Positions 6,426 through 10,472 of a stretch of DNA of 10,472 nucleotides are shown here, in pieces (position 1 is the first letter of the stretch; each line of letters starts with the position of its first letter). Location of the stretch: the NCBI GenBank assembly GCA_045537905.1, contig JAZSQJ010000017.1, forward strand, positions 1 through 10,472, written 5' to 3'. The notes below the pieces were generated by a model. It saw nothing but the letters and a program-made list of their open reading frames with translations, did no database searches and had not been told where the DNA came from. This DNA is from SIG636 sp045537905. GTDB taxonomy: Bacteria; Bacillota; Clostridia; Oscillospirales; CAG-382. Made by a program: the position numbers and the translations under genes.

Positions 6426-7685
6426 ATGCTTAAAAAACTGTTTTTACTTTTACTTGCCCTTTTGTGCCTTGGGCAGTGCCTACCCGTTTACGGCACGGAG
6501 GCGGTGTATATAAACAATGCCGACCAGCTTTACGCTCTGTCAAGGCGTGTGCTTGGCGGAGACGATATGGCAGGCGTGCAGGTTTACCTTGGGGCGGACA
6601 TAAGCCTTACGGAGGAGTTTACCCCTATAGGCACGGCAGACAATCCCTTTTGCGGCAGCTTTGACGGCGGCGGGCACACCCTTAGGGGGCTGAGGATAGA
6701 CAGCGACGCTGACTTTTGCGGTCTTTTTGGCTGTGTGGTAGGCGGGAGCGTTAAAAACCTGAACTTAGAGGACGCCTGCGTCAAGGGCGGTGACTACAGC
6801 GCCCTGCTTATAGGCAGGCTTTACTGCTACAAGGGCTACTCTGCCGTTGTGGGCTGTAGGGCAGAGGGTACGGTAGAGGGTGCTTGCTATACGGGCGGTC
6901 TCCTTGGATTTGTCTTTTCAGCCGCCCACGGAAGCTATGCAGAGTGCCTTGTGGAGGACTGTCGCTTTACGGGCAAGGTTAAGGGAGACCTTTACGTTGG
7001 GGGCATCTGCGGTAAGGCAGAGGCTATCTCCACCTCCTCCCGGGCAGAGAGCATAGTAAAAAGCTGTACCGTCCGCGGCAGTGTAAGGGCAAGCTACGGC
7101 TACGGCAGTATGGCAGGGGGCGTTTGCGGTGCTATCGGCGCAAAAAGCAACGGAGGCGCCACTATAGCTGAAGTGGACAGCTGTCTGTCCTATGCGGACG
7201 TAAACGCCGATAAAGCCGCCGCAGGCGGTATAGTGGGCGTGGCAGGTGCCGAGGGCTATGGAGCAAGAGCTACGGTAAAAAGCAGCCTTGCCTTTGGCAA
7301 CGTGTATGGCAAAGCTCTGTCGGGCGGCATTGCAGGTCAGTGTGAGAGTGCCGACAAGGGCGAGTCGGGTGCGGAAGGCTGTATAACGGGTGCCACCGTC
7401 CTTGGCGGAGATATATACCCCATAGCAAAGGGTGAGTCTGTAAGGGATTGCACCGTGGCGGACGGCAACACCCCTTACCCCATAGAGGCAGAGGTGCCCG
7501 TATACGCAAGGGGCGACGTCAACGGCGACGGCAAAACGGACAACCTGGACGGTGCCCTGGTGCTTAAGTACGACGCTGCCATGGCCTATCTGGCACTGGC
7601 GGCAACTGCCGCCGATTACAACGGCGACGGTAAGGCAAACAATCTGGACGCTACGGCAATACTAAAATACGACGCAGGACTGTAA
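6426..7685 (+). CDS. Secreted GLUG-repeat protein with C-terminal type I dockerin
   Basis: This 419-residue protein has a signal peptide (1 to about 23, ending VYG). A beta-repeat region (about 30-345) contains a run of glycine-rich GLUG-like units: GGLLGF, GGICGK, GGVCGA, GGIVGV, GGIAGQ, each after a C-x-G-x-V type strand. A dockerin (363-419) has two calcium loops, DVNGDGKTDNLD and DYNGDGKANNLD, each followed by an LKYDA helix end. Dockerins bind cohesin modules on scaffold or surface proteins, so this protein is probably displayed in an extracellular complex. There is no recognisable glycoside hydrolase domain; the repeat part may bind glycan or cell surface, which is inference. AGGAGGG (6412-6418) lies 7 nt before the ATG. 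It follows the DUF3298-like gene by 54 nt and may be separately expressed. Confidence 0.88.
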   Translation: MLKKLFLLLLALLCLGQCLPVYGTEAVYINNADQLYALSRRVLGGDDMAGVQVYLGADISLTEEFTPIGTADNPFCGSFDGGGHTLRGLRIDSDADFCGLFGCVVGGSVKNLNLEDACVKGGDYSALLIGRLYCYKGYSAVVGCRAEGTVEGACYTGGLLGFVFSAAHGSYAECLVEDCRFTGKVKGDLYVGGICGKAEAISTSSRAESIVKSCTVRGSVRASYGYGSMAGGVCGAIGAKSNGGATIAEVDSCLSYADVNADKAAAGGIVGVAGAEGYGARATVKSSLAFGNVYGKALSGGIAGQCESADKGESGAEGCITGATVLGGDIYPIAKGESVRDCTVADGNTPYPIEAEVPVYARGDVNGDGKTDNLDGALVLKYDAAMAYLALAATAADYNGDGKANNLDATAILKYDAGL

Positions 7686-7723
7686 AAGCTATTTGTTGCA
7701 CGCCGTAAAGGCGTTTTACGAGA

Positions 7724-7870
7724 GCGCAACGGTCAGAAAAAGCCGCAAAGCACAGAAAAAGAGCGGAGACCGCAAGAAAAATAAAATACAAAAAGTAAAG
7801 AGTGGCACAAAAAGCCACTCTTTACTACTTTATAAACAAAAATTAAATTTTCTTGCGTTCTACACCTTTT
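7724..7870 (-). repeat. Structured intergenic repeat, copy 3 (short form)
   Basis: This is the first of two tandem units that share GCGCAACGGTCAGAAAAAG at one end and TTCTTGCGTTCTACACC at the other. GCAAGAAAA (7772-7780) pairs with TTTTCTTGC (7848-7856) as the outer rod. Inside, a perfect 12-bp hairpin (7795-7806/7814-7825, loop ACAAAAA) is followed on the minus strand by TTTTT, as in an intrinsic terminator. The GTAC stem-loop seen in other copies is missing, with only eight bases in its place. The hairpin may also stop plus-strand transcripts from the dockerin gene, but without a good T-tract on that side. Confidence 0.72.
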
Positions 7871-7886
7871 GAAAGATAGGTTAAAG

Positions 7887-8088
7887 GCGCAACGGTCAGA
7901 AAAAGCCGCAAAGTGCAGAAAAAGAGGGTAGATGGGGCGAACCGAAGCCGCCAGCTGTACTAAGTACTGCAAGGCGAGGTTCGTCACAAGCAAGAAAATA
8001 TAAAATATAAAAAGCAAAGAGCGGCTTCGTGCCGCCCTTTGCTACTATATAGATAAAAAACAAATTTTCTTGCGTTCTACACCTTTTT
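7887..8088 (-). repeat. Structured intergenic repeat, copy 4 (full form)
   Basis: This is the second tandem unit, with the same ends as copy 3, plus a stem-loop at 7936-7985. GGCGAACC pairs with GGTTCGTC (one G/T), and the apical GTAC-TAA-GTAC (7957-7967) is the reverse complement of the apical hairpin in copies 1 and 2. The outer rod pairs GCAAGAAAAT (7990-7999) with ATTTTCTTGC (8064-8073) around the hairpin at 8014-8042. The unit lies in opposite orientation to copies 1 and 2. It directly follows ychF on the minus strand. Confidence 0.72.
8014..8042 (-). terminator. Intrinsic terminator of ychF, inside repeat copy 4
   Basis: On the minus strand a 12-bp stem (8042-8031/8025-8014) with loop ACGAA is followed by TTTTT and a T-rich tail. 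The single A/C mismatch on the plus strand becomes a G-U pair in minus-strand RNA. It starts about 59 nt after the ychF stop. The hairpin at 7795-7825 gives a second terminator behind it. Confidence 0.75.
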
Positions 8089-8100
8089 ATGCGCTTTGCC

Positions 8101-9195
8101 CTAGACGTTGAAGCGGAACTCTACGATATCTCCGTCCTTCATTACGTATTCCTTGCCCTCGCTCCTCACCAGTCCTGCCTCCTTGGCGGCGGTAAGAGAG
8201 CCCTTTGCCATAAGGTCGTCAAAGGCAACCACCTCGGCACGGATAAAGCCACGCTCAAAGTCGCTGTGTATCTTGCCTGCGGCGCCGGGCGCCTTCGTAC
8301 CCTCGGTAATGGTCCAGGCGCGAACCTCCTTAACACCTGCGGTAAGGAAGCTGATAAGACCCAGCAAACGGTAGGAGGAACGGATAAGCTTAGCCAGACC
8401 GGACTCCTTAAGCCCCAAATCCTCAAGGAAGGGTGCCCTGTCCTCCTCGTCAAGCTCTGCAATGTCTGCCTCTATCTGGGCACAAACCGCAATAAGCTCC
8501 GCCTTTTCTTCCGCAACACGCGCCTCAAGAGCCTTGTAATAGGGGTTAGCGTCAAAGCCGCCTGCCAGGGTATCCTCGTCCACGTTGGCGGCGTAGATAA
8601 CAGGCTTGCCTGAAAGGAGCGGTGCATCTGCCAGCAGCTCCTTTTCGGTTTCGCTAAGCTCCACCGTGCGGGCGCATCTGCCCTCGTTAAGAGCCTCCAA
8701 CAGCTTCTCAGAGGCGGCAAGGGCGGGAGCCAGAGAAGCATCACCCTTCATAGCCTTTTTTATACGGTCGATACGCCTTTCCATTATCTCTATATCGGAA
8801 AGCACCAGCTCGGTATTAATAATATCAAGGTCACGCACGGGGTCAACGCCGTCCTCAACGTGGACAACGTCAGAGCCGCCAAAGCAGCGTACCACGTGGA
8901 TAATAGCGTCCACCTCACGGATATGGGAAAGGAACTTGTTGCCCAGCCCCTCGCCCTTGGAGGCGCCCTTAACAAGACCTGCAATATCAACAAACTCAAT
9001 AACGGCGGGGGTGTACTTCTTGGGGTTGTACATCTTAGCCAGTGCATCCAGCCTGCTGTCGGGTACTGCAACCACGCCCACGTTGGGGTCTATGGTGCAA
9101 AAGGGGTAGTTAGCCGACTCAGCAGCGGCACTGGTGAGAGCGTTAAACAAAGTGCTTTTGCCCACGTTGGGCAAACCAACGATACCTAATTTCAT
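8101..9195 (-). CDS. ychF: Redox-regulated ribosome-associated ATPase YchF (Obg-like)
   Basis: This 364-residue protein is almost the length of E. coli YchF. The P-loop GLPNVGKST (7-15) and Walker B/G3 DIAG (70-73, followed by LVKGASKGEGLG) are intact. The G4 site reads NVDE (204-207) instead of NKxD, the family change that shifts preference from GTP to ATP. A coiled-coil region (about 130-235) is inserted in the G domain, and a TGS domain (about 282-364) ends the protein. YchF binds ribosomes and is linked to stress responses in other bacteria. ATG at 9195 is chosen over a GTG at 9204: AAGGATGG (9213-9206) is 10 nt upstream of the ATG but would touch the GTG. It is monocistronic in this window, between the structured repeats and a divergent regulator gene. 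Confidence 0.97.
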   Translation of the reverse strand: MKLGIVGLPNVGKSTLFNALTSAAAESANYPFCTIDPNVGVVAVPDSRLDALAKMYNPKKYTPAVIEFVDIAGLVKGASKGEGLGNKFLSHIREVDAIIHVVRCFGGSDVVHVEDGVDPVRDLDIINTELVLSDIEIMERRIDRIKKAMKGDASLAPALAASEKLLEALNEGRCARTVELSETEKELLADAPLLSGKPVIYAANVDEDTLAGGFDANPYYKALEARVAEEKAELIAVCAQIEADIAELDEEDRAPFLEDLGLKESGLAKLIRSSYRLLGLISFLTAGVKEVRAWTITEGTKAPGAAGKIHSDFERGFIRAEVVAFDDLMAKGSLTAAKEAGLVRSEGKEYVMKDGDIVEFRFNV

Positions 9196-9233
9196 ATAAA
9201 ACACACCATCCTTAAACTTCTTGGCTACCCCTT

Positions 9234-9262
9234 ATAATAGCAGACACAGCCAAGGTTTGCAA
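9234..9262 (-). promoter_or_regulatory. Sigma-A promoter of ychF
   Basis: On the minus strand, TTGCAA (9262-9257) and TATTAT (9239-9234) are separated by 17 bp, with 4/6 and 5/6 matches to consensus. The leader would be about 30 nt. Confidence 0.6.
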
Positions 9263-9329
9263 TAGCCTGAGGTAAAAAATATTTATAAATAAAAAAAGAC
9301 TAAAATGTGAAAAAACGTTAAATTAAATA

Positions 9330-9358
9330 TTGACAAATTAAGTCGGTATATGTATAAT
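9330..9358 (+). promoter_or_regulatory. Consensus sigma-A promoter of the response regulator gene
   Basis: TTGACA (9330-9335), 17 bp, TATAAT (9353-9358): both boxes are perfect. The predicted start near 9365 gives a leader of about 44 nt. It lies back to back with the ychF promoter in a 213-bp divergent intergenic region. Confidence 0.9.
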
Positions 9359-9408
9359 CAATTTGTGAACAAAGTATTTACAAAATGTGTTTTTACGGAG
9401 AATGCTGT

Positions 9409-10113
9409 ATGATGACTAAGGTGCTTATAATAGATGACGATATAGCAGGTAGCGACAGGCTTAAGCAGTATCTGGGCAATGAGGGATATGAGGTAAGCGT
9501 TACTCACGACGGTACTGAGGCTATGGTTGCATACCGTATGAGGGAGCCTGACGTTATTCTTCTTAACGTGGCTATCCCACAGGTGGACGGTCTGCAGCTT
9601 ATCCGTGAGATAAGGGAGAGCTTTGTCAAAACGCTTATAGTCGTAAGCGAAAAGGGCGAGGTTATAGACAAGGTGCTGGGTCTTGAGATGGGTGCCGACG
9701 ACTACGTGGTAAAGCCCTACGACCTTAAGGAGCTTCACGCCCGTATCAAGGCCGTTTCACGCCGTATGGAAAAGCATGAGATCGGCGACGGTGAGACGGT
9801 TAAGTTTGAAAATATAGAGATTTCCTTGCAGAGGTACGAGCTTCGTATCAAGGGCAAGCCTGTAAGTCTGCCTCCCAAGGAGCTGGAGCTGTTATATTTT
9901 CTGGCGGCAAACTACGACCTTGTTTTTACAAGAAATCAGCTGCTTGATAAGGTATGGGGCTTTGATTATCTGGGCGACAGCCGCACCGTGGACGTACATA
10001 TCAAGAGACTGAGAGAGAAGCTTAACGGCGTGTCCCAGTCCTGGTCGCTGGACACGGTTTGGGGAGTGGGGTATAAGTTCAAGATTCACCCCGATAAACA
10101 TAAAGGGATGTAA
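9409..10113 (+). CDS. OmpR/PhoB-family response regulator with Asn at the phosphorylation site
   Basis: This 234-residue protein has a receiver domain (about 3-120) joined to a winged-helix DNA-binding domain (about 130-225, with the usual TRNQLLDKVWG, SRTVDVHIKRLREKL and WGVGYKF segments). Receiver acidic residues (Asp9-Asp11), Ser80 at the switch Thr/Ser site and Lys102 in KPY are kept. The phosphoacceptor Asp, however, is Asn53 (LLNVAIPQVDG; codon AAC at 9565-9567). The regulator therefore probably cannot be phosphorylated in the normal way and may act constitutively, by dimer control or by ligand. No histidine kinase gene follows before the window ends. The start at 9409 is chosen because GGAG (9397-9400) lies 8 nt upstream; a further ATG directly follows, and an earlier in-frame ATG at 9385 lacks a ribosome site. 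Confidence 0.93.
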   Translation: MMTKVLIIDDDIAGSDRLKQYLGNEGYEVSVTHDGTEAMVAYRMREPDVILLNVAIPQVDGLQLIREIRESFVKTLIVVSEKGEVIDKVLGLEMGADDYVVKPYDLKELHARIKAVSRRMEKHEIGDGETVKFENIEISLQRYELRIKGKPVSLPPKELELLYFLAANYDLVFTRNQLLDKVWGFDYLGDSRTVDVHIKRLREKLNGVSQSWSLDTVWGVGYKFKIHPDKHKGM

Positions 10114-10320
10114 AGATTGCCCCATTACTCCCTTCGTTCGTGGCGGGGACCCCGAGAAGATACCCCACGAAAATACATTTTCGTGGGGACCCCTTGAAAT
10201 AAACTAATCACCCTTTCCGTTCGTTCGCACCTGCGCGCCAACAAGTTGGCACTTGCGGAAACTAAGGTATATTATTTGCGGCACATGTCCGCAAATAATA
10301 TGGGCTGTAAAAAAGCATAG
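10114..10320. other. Non-coding hairpin cluster after the regulator gene
   Basis: I see no gene. Three strong inverted repeats follow one another. CCCCACGAAAA/TTTTCGTGGGG has an 11-bp stem (10163-10173/10178-10188, loop TACA). GCCAAC-AA-GTTGGC (10237-10250) sits inside an outer TTTCCG/CGGAAA pair (10214-10219/10256-10261). ATATTATTTGCGG/CCGCAAATAATAT has a 13-bp stem (10269-10281/10289-10301). The motif GGGGACCCC occurs at 10145-10153 and 10185-10193, so alternative pairings are possible. The first hairpin may serve as the end of the regulator transcript, though no T-tract follows. Confidence 0.65.
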
Positions 10321-10472
10321 ACCGCAAAAAACAGAATTACTAATTGATGGAACAAAAGCTCGGTTGAGGCAACCGAGCTCAGACCGCTGACAAAGGCACA
10401 GAGCACGAAAAAGAATAAAATATATTCATTCTAAAGGAGAAAATTCAGGGAAAATTTCCCTGAATTTTCTAC
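10321..10472. repeat. Likely structured repeat, copy 5 (right end cut by window edge)
   Basis: A 10-bp hairpin (10357-10366/10370-10379, loop AGG) is followed by a purine-rich stretch and GCACGAAAAAG (10403-10413), with AT-rich sequence after it, as before the hairpins in copies 3 and 4. Then comes a perfect 33-nt palindrome (10438-10470, 16-bp arms around one A) followed by TAC, the same trinucleotide that follows the hairpins at 7825 and 8042. Sequence identity to the other copies is low; membership rests on architecture. Confidence 0.45.

Noticed and set aside
7733..8017. 94-residue hydrophobic frame on the minus strand
   Set aside because: It lies wholly within the two structured repeat units; hydrophobicity comes from T-rich tracts, and the copies differ by changes that preserve base pairing.
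10114..10472. Histidine kinase gene paired with the response regulator
   Set aside because: No frame of useful length or kinase motif exists between the regulator stop and the window end.

Overview
The window looks like chromosomal DNA of a spore-forming, probably gut-dwelling clostridial Firmicute (Oscillospirales/Ruminococcaceae-like). The signs are a GerA-type spore germination protein behind a forespore-type promoter, a type I dockerin protein, a DUF4358-like lipoprotein, strong AGGAGG ribosome binding sites and textbook sigma-A promoters. The organism assignment is inference; no rRNA or tRNA gene was seen.

Layout. Bases 1-310 hold two copies (the first cut by the window edge) of a structured repeat with a period of about 191 nt. 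Bases 311-750 are non-coding and rich in short inverted repeats, including a 181-bp element with 33/34-nt inverted ends at 481-661. A minus-strand operon runs from 4106 down to 805: an SGNH/GDSL-like hydrolase, a small DUF4358-like lipoprotein and a membrane-anchored M23/LytM-like protein whose catalytic residues are largely lost. It has a perfect-consensus sigma-A promoter (TTGACA-N17-TATAAT) and ends in an intrinsic terminator at 751-789. Divergently, a plus-strand group (4278-7685) encodes a GerA-type germination protein without B or C partners, a cytosolic DUF3298/RsiV-like protein, and a secreted GLUG-repeat protein with a C-terminal dockerin. A sigma-F/sigma-G-like promoter precedes the germination gene.

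Bases 7686-8100 contain two more tandem copies of the structured repeat in the opposite orientation. They form the terminator region of ychF (8101-9195, minus). Divergent from ychF is an OmpR/PhoB-type response regulator (9409-10113) that has Asn where the phosphoacceptor Asp should be and no kinase gene beside it. The last 360 bases are non-coding, packed with perfect hairpins, and end in what looks like a fifth, edge-truncated member of the repeat family.

How it fits together. The minus-strand operon is an envelope module (three exported or anchored proteins). The plus-strand pair is a forespore/germination module, and the dockerin protein is an extracellular scaffold-binding protein. The least explained content is the dispersed structured-repeat family: copies share an invariant apical hairpin on basal stems of changed sequence that still pair, and two covarying base pairs in the terminator-like hairpin. 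Two pseudo-active signalling or enzyme proteins (the Asn-receiver regulator and the LytM-like protein lacking catalytic His) are the other points to follow up.
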